Origin: DASSKO01 sp035690425
Lineage (GTDB): Bacteria > Actinomycetota > Actinomycetes > Propionibacteriales > Nocardioidaceae
Reading direction: 5' to 3'
NCBI GenBank assembly: GCA_035690425.1
Contig: DASSKO010000204.1
Location: 1 to 57,648, forward strand
DNA: 57,648 nt
Shown: piece by piece, positions 25,487 to 33,464 of the stretch
Numbering within the stretch: position 1 is the stretch's first letter
Layout: each line of letters starts with the position of its first letter
The notes under the pieces: generated by a model
The model's input: the letters and a program-made list of their open reading frames with translations, nothing else
Told to the model about the DNA's origin: nothing
Databases searched by the model: none
Made by a program: the position numbers and the translations under genes

Positions 25487-27141
25487 GCAAACCAACGATC
25501 TTGACCGTCGACGACGATCCGATGGTCTCCGCCGCGATCGCCCGGGACTTGCGGAACAGGTACGGCGCCGACTACCGGGTCGTGCGGGCCACGTCGGGGG
25601 CGGAGGCACTCAGTGTCCTGGCGGAGCTCGTGCTGCGCGACCGACAAGTTGCGTTGATCGCCGCTGACCAGCGGATGCCGCAGATGACCGGCATCGAGAT
25701 GCTCGAGCGGGCGCGAACCGACGTGCCGGGCGCGAAGTGCCTGCTGCTCACGGCGTACGCCGACACCGACGTCGCCATCAAAGCGATCAACGACATCGGT
25801 CTCGACTACTACCTGCTCAAGCCGTGGGATCCGCCGGAGGACCGGCTCTACCCGGTCGTCGACGACCTCCTCGGTGACTGGCGCTGGGCCAACCCCGACC
25901 ACACGTCCGACGTGCGTGTCGTCGGGCACCGTTGGTCCGACCGCAGCCACGAGGTGAAGACGTTCCTGGCCCGCAACTACGTGCCCTACCGCTGGTACGA
26001 CATCGAGCGTGACCAGGAGGCCGAGCGGCTGCGCGAGCTCGCCGAGGCGACCGGCGCCGACCTGCCCCTCGTGCTCGTCCCCGACGGCGAAACACTCAGG
26101 TCGCCGACGACCCTCGCCCTTGCCTCGGCCCTCGGTCTGCGCACCCGGGCCGAGCAACCGCTGTACGACGTGTGCATCGTGGGTGGCGGACCGGCCGGCC
26201 TGGCGGCCGCGGTGTACGCCGCGTCAGAGGGCCTCAGCACGGTCGTCGTGGAGCGTGAGGCGCCGGGGGGCCAGGCAGGGCAGAGCGCGGCGATCGAGAA
26301 CTATCTCGGATTCCCGAAGGGACTGAGCGGCTCGGACCTGGCGCAGCGGGCGATGGCGCAGGTCACTCGCTTCGGTGCGGAGATGGTGTTGGCGCACGAT
26401 GTCGTCGGTTTCGCGGCTCGCGGCCCGGCGCGTGCGGTGGCCTTCGACGACTCGGGATCGATCGAGGCGCGGGCGCTGATCGTAGCGACCGGAGTGTCCT
26501 ACCGCAGACTGAGTGGGGCGGGGCTGGAAGAGTTCAACGGCCGGGGCATCTACTACGGCGCGAACGCGAGCGAGGCCGGCCAGTGCGCCGGCGACGACGT
26601 CTACATCGTCGGTGGCGCCAACTCAGCGGGCCAGGCTGCTCTCAACCTGTCTCGCTTCGCCAAGCGCGTGGTGCTGGTCGTCCGGGGCGGGACGCTCGCC
26701 GCGACCATGTCGCAGTATCTGGTGCAGAAGATCACCTCGTCGCCGACCATCGAGGTGCGCTACCGCTGTGAGGTGGTCGCCGCGCACGGCGACGGCCACC
26801 TCGAGGCGCTCACGCTGGCCGACCGAGACTCCGGCGCCACCGAGGAGGTGTCGTCGAACTGGCTGTTCGTCTTCATCGGCGCCTCGCCGCGCACCGGGTG
26901 GCTCGGTCCCGATGTCGTCCGCGACGACTTGGGCTTCGTCGTCACCGGCCACGATCTGCTGGCCGCCGACTACTCCCAGCGCTGGCCGCTGGCGCGTGCG
27001 CCGTTCGCGCTCGAGACCAGTGTGCCCGGTGTGTTCGCCGCGGGCGACGTACGCCTGGAGTCGATGAAGCGGGTCGCCTCAGCCGTCGGCGAAGGCGCGA
27101 TGTCGGTCTATCTCGTGCATCGCTATCTGGCCACCGTGTGA
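25483..27141 (+). CDS. Response regulator - thioredoxin-fold - thioredoxin-reductase-like fusion
   Basis: A 552-residue three-part protein. Residues 1-130 are a receiver domain: acidic pocket D10-D12, phospho-acceptor Asp62 in DQRMP, Thr90 and Lys113 (LLKPWD). Residues ~143-205 look like a thioredoxin/glutaredoxin fold (VRVVGHRWSDRSHEV ... VPYRWYDIE) but the usual CxxC is replaced by WSDRS. Residues 228-552 are a thioredoxin-reductase-like flavoprotein with FAD loop GGGPAG (234-239), PGGQAGQSAAIENYLGFP, NAD(P)H loop GGANSAG (377-383) and FAAGDVR; the redox CxxC before the second loop reads NASE. So phosphorylation input and FAD are retained but dithiol chemistry is lost. Coupled by TGATG to the histidine kinase. 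Such proteins are annotated only as oxidoreductases; physiological function unknown to me. Confidence 0.92.
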   Translation: MSKPTILTVDDDPMVSAAIARDLRNRYGADYRVVRATSGAEALSVLAELVLRDRQVALIAADQRMPQMTGIEMLERARTDVPGAKCLLLTAYADTDVAIKAINDIGLDYYLLKPWDPPEDRLYPVVDDLLGDWRWANPDHTSDVRVVGHRWSDRSHEVKTFLARNYVPYRWYDIERDQEAERLRELAEATGADLPLVLVPDGETLRSPTTLALASALGLRTRAEQPLYDVCIVGGGPAGLAAAVYAASEGLSTVVVEREAPGGQAGQSAAIENYLGFPKGLSGSDLAQRAMAQVTRFGAEMVLAHDVVGFAARGPARAVAFDDSGSIEARALIVATGVSYRRLSGAGLEEFNGRGIYYGANASEAGQCAGDDVYIVGGANSAGQAALNLSRFAKRVVLVVRGGTLAATMSQYLVQKITSSPTIEVRYRCEVVAAHGDGHLEALTLADRDSGATEEVSSNWLFVFIGASPRTGWLGPDVVRDDLGFVVTGHDLLAADYSQRWPLARAPFALETSVPGVFAAGDVRLESMKRVASAVGEGAMSVYLVHRYLATV

Positions 27142-28523
27142 TGCGCGTCGACGACCTTCGGAGCATCAGCCTCTTCGACGGCCTGACTGACGATCAGCTC
27201 GCCGAGCTGCTGGCAGTCAGCACCGAGGCGCCCATCGAGAACGGTGTCGATCTGTTCCAGCAGGGTCAGCTCGCGGACGACTGGTGGGTGCTCGTCGACG
27301 GTGCGCTCGACCTGGTCCGCCACGTCGGCGGCGAGGACAACGTGGTCGGGAGGATGGAGGTGCCCGGCCGATGGGCCGGTGGCTTCCGGGCCTGGGACGC
27401 GCAGGGCGTCTACCTGGCGACCGGCAGGGGCGCGGTCGACGGACGCGTGCTGCGCGTTCCTGCGGATGCGCTGCGGGAGAGGTTCAAGGCCTGGTTCCCG
27501 TTCGGCGTACACCTGGTCGAGGGGTTGTACGGCACCGCACGCAGCATCGAGTCGACGGCACGGCAGCGCGATGCGTTGGTGACGCTCGGCACGCTCGCCG
27601 CCGGCCTCGCCCACGAGATCAACAACCCGGCAGCCGCGGCAAGTCGTGCGGTGGACGCGTTGGAGACGGAGTGTCAGACCTTGGTCTCCTCTCTGGACCG
27701 GCTCGCGCGCGACGAGATCTCCGCCGCCCAGATCGTCGCGCTGGAGGCCCTGCGGGCCGGGATCGAGCCATCGGCCGCGCTCGACCCGCTGAGTCTGGCC
27801 GATCAGGAGGAGGCCCTGTCGGAGTGGCTCGAGCGCCACGGCGTAGGGCGCGCGTGGGGCATCGGCCCCACGCTCGCCGCGGCCGGGGTCGACCTCGCCT
27901 GGTGCGAGCGGGCGGCGACCGTGCTCGAGGGGTCCACCCTGGAGCCCGGTCTGGAGTGGGTGGCGGGCACGTTGTCGGTGGCGACGCTGCTCTCGGAGGT
28001 GAAGGAGTCGACGAGGCGGGTCTCCGAGCTCGTCGCGGCCGTGCGGTCCTACTCACAGCTGGATCGCGCGTCCCGGCAGCGCATCGACGTGGTCGACGGC
28101 CTCGAAAGCACCCTGGTCATGCTGGGCCACAAGCTGCGCGACGGGGTCACGGTCGTGCGCGATTACGGCGAGGGGGTGCCCGGGATAGATGCGTACCCGG
28201 GTGAGCTCAATCAGGTGTGGACCAACCTGATCGACAACGCCCTCGACGCGATGGCCGGCGCCGGAACGCTCCGCGTGACTACTCACGCCGACGGCGACGC
28301 GGTGGTGGTCGAGATCGGCGACACGGGGCACGGCATCCCCCCGCACGTCGCCGCTCGTGCCTTCGACGCGTTCTTCACGACCAAGGACGTCGGCAAGGGC
28401 ACCGGGCTGGGTCTCGACATCGCACGGCGCATCGTGGTCGAGCGTCACGCAGGAATGATCGACATCGATTCCCGGCCCGGAGAGACGGTCCTTCGGGTCC
28501 GGATCCCCCTCCGACCGAGGTGA
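27141..28523 (+). CDS. Histidine kinase with N-terminal cNMP-binding-like domain
   Basis: A 460-residue cytosolic sensor kinase with no membrane segment. Residues 1-130 resemble a CRP-type cyclic-nucleotide/ligand domain (LFDGLTDDQLAELLAVS, FQQGQLADDWWVLVDGALDL). The H box LAAGLAHEINNPAAAA gives His158; a roughly 110-residue insert separates it from the second dimerisation helix (VKESTRRVSELVAAVRSYSQ). The ATPase domain has N366 (WTNLIDNALDAM), GDTGHGIP and TTKDVGKGTGLGL. The ATG shares one base with the preceding stop (TGATG), so the pair should be made together and the receiver domain of the FAD fusion is its obvious target. Confidence 0.93.
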   Translation: MRVDDLRSISLFDGLTDDQLAELLAVSTEAPIENGVDLFQQGQLADDWWVLVDGALDLVRHVGGEDNVVGRMEVPGRWAGGFRAWDAQGVYLATGRGAVDGRVLRVPADALRERFKAWFPFGVHLVEGLYGTARSIESTARQRDALVTLGTLAAGLAHEINNPAAAASRAVDALETECQTLVSSLDRLARDEISAAQIVALEALRAGIEPSAALDPLSLADQEEALSEWLERHGVGRAWGIGPTLAAAGVDLAWCERAATVLEGSTLEPGLEWVAGTLSVATLLSEVKESTRRVSELVAAVRSYSQLDRASRQRIDVVDGLESTLVMLGHKLRDGVTVVRDYGEGVPGIDAYPGELNQVWTNLIDNALDAMAGAGTLRVTTHADGDAVVVEIGDTGHGIPPHVAARAFDAFFTTKDVGKGTGLGLDIARRIVVERHAGMIDIDSRPGETVLRVRIPLRPR

Positions 28524-28553
28524 GTCCGGCCCGCGCTCGCTGAGGTGTGGAGG

Positions 28554-29768
28554 TTAGGTGGTGCGGCGGATCGCGAGAACGGCGATATCGTCGTGGGTTG
28601 GCTCGTCTCTCACGAGCTTGTTCATGACCATGGTGCACACAAGGTCGCTATCCATCGCGGTTACCACGTCGCACAGGCGCTCGAGGTTGCGCTCGAGCTG
28701 ATCGTCTCGGCGCTCCACCAGGCCGTCTGTGTAAAAGCAGAGCAGCGATTGAGGGGAGATGTCGACGGCATGTGACGTGCGCCGCGTCTCAATCGGCACG
28801 CCCACCGGTGGATCAACGGGCAGATCGAGAAGCCTGGCGGGCTGGCCCGGCCGGGCGACCACCGGAGGAAAGTGACCAGCCACCGACACATGCATCCGCT
28901 GTTTCGATGGCTCGAACACCGCGTAAATGACGGTCGCCATGATGTTGGGCTCGAAGTGGTCCACCTTCCTGCTGAGCTTCTCCAGGACGACGGCGGGATC
29001 GTCCTCTTCGAGGGCATAAGCGCGAAGCGCGCTGCGCAGGCGACCCATCACAATGGCGGCATCCAGCCCATGCCCGGCGACATCGCCGATGACCACGCCG
29101 AGCCCGCCCGCGGGCAGCTCGAACACGTCATACCAATCACCGCCGACACCCGCGATCTCACCCGGAATGTAGCGAGCCGACATCTCGACGCCCGACCGAG
29201 GTGGAAGGCGCGCAGGCAAGAGGCCGCGCTGGAGCGCCCGCGCTGCCGCACGGTCGACCTCCGACTCTCGACTCTGTACGGCGTGAGCGGCCCGTTCGGC
29301 AGCCAGCTGCAGTAGTTCGACGTCGTCCTGGCTGAACTGTCGGGGGATGAGCGAGCCGACATGCAGCACACCGGTAACCCTTCCACCGGCCAACATCGGC
29401 ACGCCGAGCAAGGAGCGGAGCCCTTTCTCCCTCAAGACCGGGTTGCGCACTGTGGTTTCGTCGACATGATCGAGCATCACAGGCACCATCTCCGCGGCAA
29501 CACGTCCTGCGAAGCCCGTCCCGATGGGGAGACGGAAGCCTTGCCGTACCTCGGCCTCCAGGCCACGGGCGGCGGTAGCGACGAGCCATTGGGACGAGCG
29601 GTCGACAAGAAGCACCGCGGCCGTGTCGACCGCCAGCAACTCCTGAATCCGCGTGAGCAGCTCGTTCAGCAGGTCATCGACATCGAGGTGAGCAAGCGCC
29701 GCTTCGGCTATAGCCTCGATGCGCTGTAGCTTCAGTCCGGATGTGGGGAGGCTCAGGCCCTGGTACAC
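28554..29768 (-). CDS. GAF domain - PPM (SpoIIE/RsbU-type) protein phosphatase
   Basis: A 404-residue protein. Residues ~25-165 form a GAF sensor domain (LLAVDTAAVLLVD, IGTGFAGRVA, SLLGVPMLAGGRVTGVLHVG); a short helical linker with RALQRGLLPARLPP leads to a PP2C/SpoIIE phosphatase at ~195-404. Metal-binding aspartates are visible in GGDWYDVF, GDVAGHG and THDDIAV. Such proteins dephosphorylate anti-anti-sigma factors in partner-switching pathways; no anti-sigma gene lies nearby. GTG start; converges with the kinase gene across 30 bp. Confidence 0.92.
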   Translation of the reverse strand: MYQGLSLPTSGLKLQRIEAIAEAALAHLDVDDLLNELLTRIQELLAVDTAAVLLVDRSSQWLVATAARGLEAEVRQGFRLPIGTGFAGRVAAEMVPVMLDHVDETTVRNPVLREKGLRSLLGVPMLAGGRVTGVLHVGSLIPRQFSQDDVELLQLAAERAAHAVQSRESEVDRAAARALQRGLLPARLPPRSGVEMSARYIPGEIAGVGGDWYDVFELPAGGLGVVIGDVAGHGLDAAIVMGRLRSALRAYALEEDDPAVVLEKLSRKVDHFEPNIMATVIYAVFEPSKQRMHVSVAGHFPPVVARPGQPARLLDLPVDPPVGVPIETRRTSHAVDISPQSLLCFYTDGLVERRDDQLERNLERLCDVVTAMDSDLVCTMVMNKLVRDEPTHDDIAVLAIRRTT

Positions 29769-29897
29769 GGTCGTCAGCGTACCGTCCCAGCGGTGCCGAA
29801 CAGACCACCGCAGCTGGAGCCTGTGTCGCCTCGCAGCGCAGTCGGCTTCGCGTCGCCACCGCGCTGAACACGGCGATGGGAGCGGCGAGCCTCACCC

Positions 29898-29923
29898 AAA
29901 CAAAACTCCAGGTCAGGCCTGGA
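29898..29923 (-). terminator. Intrinsic terminator of tRNA-Leu
   Basis: On the minus strand TCCAGG-cctga-CCTGGA is followed by G-TTTT-G-TTT. It lies 7 nt beyond the tRNA 3' end and is the only clear T-tract terminator in the window. Confidence 0.75.
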
Positions 29924-29929
29924 TCGGAG

Positions 29930-30015
29930 TGTCCGAGAGGGGACTTGAACCCCTACCCTCTAATACGAGGACTAGCACCTCAAGCTAGCGCGTCTACCTA
30001 TTCCGCCACCCGGAC
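29930..30015 (-). tRNA. tRNA-Leu, anticodon GAG
   Basis: The minus strand folds into a class II tRNA of 86 nt including discriminator A. The acceptor arms are GTCCGGG and CTCGGAC; the anticodon stem CTAGC/GCTAG closes the loop TTGAGGT with anticodon GAG at 29979-29981; a long variable arm (CCTCGTATTAGAGG) and T arm AGGGGTTCAAGTCCCCT follow. CCA is not encoded. A likely -10 box TAGAGT lies at 30050-30055 on the same strand. Confidence 0.96.
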
Positions 30016-30104
30016 ATGCACGTCGGCAGCGTCGCCGTGTGCGGCCGTAACTCTAGCAAACCCGGGCCCGGCTTCTGGCATCGACCAGGTGTAAGGATGG
30101 GGAC

Positions 30105-31433
30105 ATGAGCCAGCCATCGGAGAGCCCGCGGCACGACCCCTCCACCGAGGTCGTCGACATCTGCCAGGACCTGATCCGCATCGACACGTCCAACTACGGC
30201 CCTGCGGACGGACCTGGCGAGCGGAAGGCCGCCGAGCTGGTGGCCCGCCTGCTCGACGAGGTCGGCATCGAGTCCCAGCTCTTCGAGTCCGAGCCCGGAC
30301 GCACCAGCCTGGTCGCTCGGTGGGGCGAGACCGCGGACAACCGGCACCGCGACCCGCTGCTGATCCACGGCCACCTCGACGTCGTACCCGCACAGGCGTC
30401 GGACTGGCAGGTGCACCCCTTCTCCGCCGACATCCGCGACGGCTACGTCTGGGGCCGCGGCGCGGTCGACATGAAGGACTTCGACGCGATCGTGCTGTCC
30501 GTCGTACGCGCGCGTGCCCGGGCGGGCGCAGCCCCCAGCCGGCCGGTGGTGTTGTGCTTCACCGCGGACGAGGAGGCCGGCGGCATGAAGGGCGCCGGGT
30601 GGCTGGTCGAGAACCAGCCGGAGCTGCTCGCCGACTGCACCGAGGGCATCGGCGAGGTCGGCGGCTTCAGCACCACGATCAACGACCAGCGGATCTATCT
30701 GATCGAGAGCGCCGAGAAGGGCATCGCCTGGCTCAAGCTGACCGCCAAGGGCAACGCCGGCCACGGCTCGATGCGCCACCTCGACAACGCGGTCACCGCG
30801 CTGAGCGAGGCGATCGCGCGGGTCGGCAACCACCCCTGGCCGGTCCACGTCCGCCCTGCCATGGCCGAGCTGCTGCAGATCGTCGCCGAGGTCGTGGGGG
30901 AGACGTACGACGAGACCGACCCGGCGCCGCTGATCCGGCACTTCGGCTCCGCCGCGCGGATGATGGACGCGGTCGTGCGCAACACCACCAACCCGACGAT
31001 GCTCGACGCCGGCTACAAGGTGAACGTGATCCCCGGTGAGGCCACCGCCCACCTCGACGGCCGCTTCATCCCCGGCCTCCAGGAGGAGTTCCTCACCACC
31101 CTCGACGAGCTGCTGGGCGACCGGGTCACCCGCGAGACCGTGCACACCGACGTCGCCCTGGAGACGACCTTCGACGGCGCACTCGTCGACGCGATCCGCG
31201 ACAGCGTGCAGGCCGAGGACCCGGGCTCGCTGGTCGCGCCGTACCTGATGAGCGGCGGCACCGACGCCAAGCACTGGAGCCGGCTGGGTATCCGCAACTT
31301 CGGGTTCGCACCGCTGCGGCTGCCCGCCGACCTGGACTTCACCGCGCTGTTCCACGGTGTCGACGAGCGGGTGCCGGTCGACGCGCTGGAGTTCGGCACC
31401 CGGGTCTTCGACCGCTTCCTCGACCAGGCCTGA
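30105..31433 (+). CDS. M20 family metallopeptidase
   Basis: A 442-residue zinc-dependent dipeptidase/deacylase-type hydrolase. Metal ligands and catalytic residues are visible: His90/Asp92 region in IHGHLDVVP, WGRGAVDMKDF with Asp122, and ADEEAGG with Glu156/157. The dimerisation domain starts around residue 205 (KGNAGHGSMRHLDNAV) and a late SGGTDAKHW carries another ligand region. It probably acts on a peptide or acylated amino acid in the cytosol. TAAGGA at 30092-30097, 7 nt before the ATG, suggests a leaderless start. Confidence 0.93.
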   Translation: MSQPSESPRHDPSTEVVDICQDLIRIDTSNYGPADGPGERKAAELVARLLDEVGIESQLFESEPGRTSLVARWGETADNRHRDPLLIHGHLDVVPAQASDWQVHPFSADIRDGYVWGRGAVDMKDFDAIVLSVVRARARAGAAPSRPVVLCFTADEEAGGMKGAGWLVENQPELLADCTEGIGEVGGFSTTINDQRIYLIESAEKGIAWLKLTAKGNAGHGSMRHLDNAVTALSEAIARVGNHPWPVHVRPAMAELLQIVAEVVGETYDETDPAPLIRHFGSAARMMDAVVRNTTNPTMLDAGYKVNVIPGEATAHLDGRFIPGLQEEFLTTLDELLGDRVTRETVHTDVALETTFDGALVDAIRDSVQAEDPGSLVAPYLMSGGTDAKHWSRLGIRNFGFAPLRLPADLDFTALFHGVDERVPVDALEFGTRVFDRFLDQA

Positions 31434-31441
31434 CCCGCGGG

Positions 31442-32119
31442 TCAGCCTGCATCCGCGGCGCGGGACCGGCGGGCCAGCCGGCGGGCCCCCCGCAGCGGCT
31501 CCGGGGTACGGCGTCCCGCCAGCGCGAGCGACACCACGCCGACCGCGGTGTCGAGATCCGCCCGCCATCCCGGATGCACCGCCAGCGGGCGGGCGCCGGC
31601 CCGGGTCCGCAGCCAGCAGCCGACCATCGCGTCGTCGATCCGCAGCGGTGCGGTGGCACCCTGCCGGTCGGCCGGCCAGTCACCGCGGGCCAGCAACGGC
31701 CGGTGGGTGACGCCTACCGTGGGCAGGTCCAGCACCGCGCCCAGATGTGTCGCCAGCCCGCAGCCGCGCGGGTGATCGCGGCCGGTCGCATCCAGCAACA
31801 GCACGTCCGGACGGTCGGCCAGTCCCCGGACCGCATCCTCGGGCAGGGCGCCGTCACGCAAAGCCAGCAGCCCGGGCGTGTACGCCGCAGCGGCAGCTCC
31901 GGTGGTGGTGTGTCGGGCGACGATCCGCCCGGAGGCCATCACCACCGAGGCGGTCCAGGCCGGGTCGCCGGCTGCGCCCGGCCCGCTGAGGCCCCGCGGG
32001 AAGCACGCCCAGCACCCGCCGATGCCGATCCGGTCGCGCGTCGGTGACCACGGCGGCGGCGCCATCGCGGCGATCTCCAGCTGCACGGCAGCCAGCTGCT
32101 CCTCATCGGTCGGCCACAT
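31442..32119 (-). CDS. Endonuclease V homologue with substituted catalytic residues
   Basis: A 225-residue protein aligned to endonuclease V by YTPGLLALRDG, LLLDATGRDHPRGCGLATHLGAVLDLPTVGV-type core (in parts LLLDATG, HPRGCGLATHLG) and a terminal VHPGWRADLDTAVGVV. Compared with canonical enzymes, the first catalytic Asp (usually in GVD) is Gly35 in IGIGGCW, the Glu of LSFRE is Asp89, Asp110 is kept, the Lys after VGV is Thr/His, and the late His is Trp185. Canonical deoxyinosine cleavage is therefore doubtful. The ATG has a GGAG site. It converges with the M20 gene. Confidence 0.8.
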   Translation of the reverse strand: MWPTDEEQLAAVQLEIAAMAPPPWSPTRDRIGIGGCWACFPRGLSGPGAAGDPAWTASVVMASGRIVARHTTTGAAAAAYTPGLLALRDGALPEDAVRGLADRPDVLLLDATGRDHPRGCGLATHLGAVLDLPTVGVTHRPLLARGDWPADRQGATAPLRIDDAMVGCWLRTRAGARPLAVHPGWRADLDTAVGVVSLALAGRRTPEPLRGARRLARRSRAADAG

Positions 32120-32158
32120 GGGCGGGCTCCGGTTCGAGTGGGTGAAACTGCCCGAGCC

Positions 32159-32219
32159 TTTCTCGTGCCGCCCGAGGCGTACAAGCCTCGGGCGGCACGA
32201 GGAAACCATGGATCCATGG
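32159..32219. repeat. Long perfect hairpin plus adjoining 14-bp palindrome
   Basis: Arms 32162-32178 and 32185-32201 are 17-nt perfect complements around the 6-nt loop GTACAA; a G-U and two A-U pairs extend the stem to 20. Directly after it, 32206-32219 (CCATGGATCCATGG) is a perfect palindrome. No T-tract follows on either strand, so it is not a standard terminator. It lies between the DUF5703 gene and the endonuclease V homologue, both on the minus strand. Confidence 0.85.
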
Positions 32220-32254
32220 CGTTCTCGACGCACCGGAAGCCACGGTGGGAGTGG

Positions 32255-32440
32255 TCAGAACGTGCGCATCACGCGGATGATCCGGCGCCGCAGCACCACC
32301 TTGCGGGTGCCGTCGGCGAACAGGCGGACCCGATCCAGCTCCCACCCGCCGTACTCGGCCTGGTCGGTCAGCAGCTTGCGCACCACCGACCGGCCCACCG
32401 TCTGCGGGAAGGACAACCGCCTGAACTCGTAGTCCGCCAT
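32255..32440 (-). CDS. DUF5703 family small protein
   Basis: A 61-residue basic protein beginning MADYEFRRLSFPQ and ending with VVLRRRIIRVMRTF; the pattern EYGxWELxRxRLFxDGTRKVxLRRR matches the actinobacterial DUF5703 group as I recall it. Function unknown. It starts 2 nt after the stop of the aldo/keto reductase gene, forming a two-gene operon, an arrangement that suggests dependence on that promoter. Confidence 0.8.
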   Translation of the reverse strand: MADYEFRRLSFPQTVGRSVVRKLLTDQAEYGGWELDRVRLFADGTRKVVLRRRIIRVMRTF

Positions 32441-32442
32441 GC

Positions 32443-33411
32443 TCAGCGCTCCGGGTAACCCAGGTCGATCGCGGACACGTCGTCGAGGGCCGCGGTGATC
32501 TCGGCGGGGAGCACGACCTGCTCCGCCGTCAGCGCACCGCGCAGTTGGGCGGCGGTGCGGGCGCCGAGGATCGGAGCCGTGACACCGGGGCGGTCCCGCA
32601 GCCACGCCAGGGCCACCTCGACCGGAGACAGCCCCAGCCCGTCGGCGGCCTTGCTCACCGCCTCCACGACCTGCGCAGCCTCGGCGTGCAGGTAGGGCGC
32701 GACGAACCGCTCGAGGTGCGGCGACGCCGCACGCGAGTCGGCCGGCGTGCCCGTGCGGTACTTGCCGCTGAGCACCCCACGGCCGAGCGGAGACCACGCG
32801 AGCACGCCGAGACCGCAGGCCGCGGCCGCCGGCAGCACCTCCCGCTCGACGCCGCGGTTCAGCAGCGAGTACTCCACCTGGGTCGAGGCCAGCGGAGTGC
32901 GGCCGGGCCAGGCCTGCTGCCAGGTGGCGGCGCGGGCGGTCTGCCAGCCGGAGAAGTTGGATACCCCGACATAGCGGGCGCGCCCGGAGCTGACCGCGAG
33001 ATCGAGCGTTGCCATCACCTCGTCCATCGGCACCTCGTCGACCCACAGGTGCACCTGCCACAGGTCGACATGGTCGACGCCGAGCCGCGACAGCGACGTG
33101 TCCAGCGCACGCAGCATCGCACCGCGGGAGGTGTCCCGGACGCGGCCCTTGTCGGAGCCTCCGACGCCGGCCTTGGTCGAGACCTGCACCTCCTGGGGTG
33201 ACACGGTGTCCCTGAGCAGCTCTCCGAGCAGTTCCTCGGACGCGCCGTTTCCGTAGCTCACCGCGGTGTCGAGCAGCGTGCCGCCGGCGTCGACGAACGC
33301 GGTCAGCTGGTCGCGCGCCTCGTACTCGTCGGTGTCGCGGCCCCACGACCACGTGCCCAGCGCAAACCGCGAGACCTTCAGCCCGGTCGCCCCCAGGGAT
33401 CGCTCCTCCAT
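32443..33411 (-). CDS. Aldo/keto reductase (Kvbeta/YajO-like group)
   Basis: A 322-residue TIM-barrel reductase. Tetrad residues are Asp48 and Tyr53 (LLDTAVSYGNGASE), Lys80 (STKAG) and His121 (WQVHLWV); the cofactor motif AWLRDRPGVTAPILGARTAAQL (excerpt: PILGARTAAQLRGAL) is typical of the AKR7/12-like group rather than the first reductase in this window. TAACCT (33420-33425, minus) lies 8 nt before the ATG. Divergent from the LLM oxidoreductase. Substrate unknown. Confidence 0.92.
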   Translation of the reverse strand: MEERSLGATGLKVSRFALGTWSWGRDTDEYEARDQLTAFVDAGGTLLDTAVSYGNGASEELLGELLRDTVSPQEVQVSTKAGVGGSDKGRVRDTSRGAMLRALDTSLSRLGVDHVDLWQVHLWVDEVPMDEVMATLDLAVSSGRARYVGVSNFSGWQTARAATWQQAWPGRTPLASTQVEYSLLNRGVEREVLPAAAACGLGVLAWSPLGRGVLSGKYRTGTPADSRAASPHLERFVAPYLHAEAAQVVEAVSKAADGLGLSPVEVALAWLRDRPGVTAPILGARTAAQLRGALTAEQVVLPAEITAALDDVSAIDLGYPER

Positions 33412-33419
33412 AGGCCCCG

Positions 33420-33425
33420 AGGTTA
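33420..33425 (-). promoter_or_regulatory. -10 box for aldo/keto reductase-DUF5703 operon
   Basis: TAACCT on the minus strand, 8 nt before ATG 33411; no ribosome site is evident. Confidence 0.4.
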
Positions 33426-33451
33426 GTCCAGCACCCGCCCGCAGGCGCCGA

Positions 33452-33457
33452 TAGGCT
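33452..33457 (+). promoter_or_regulatory. -10 box for LLM oxidoreductase-uppP operon
   Basis: TAGGCT, 7 nt before ATG 33465. Confidence 0.45.
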
Positions 33458-33464
33458 CGCCGCC

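Noticed and set aside
32159..32204. Rho-independent terminator for the DUF5703 operon
   Set aside because: The stem is strong but no T-tract follows on either strand.
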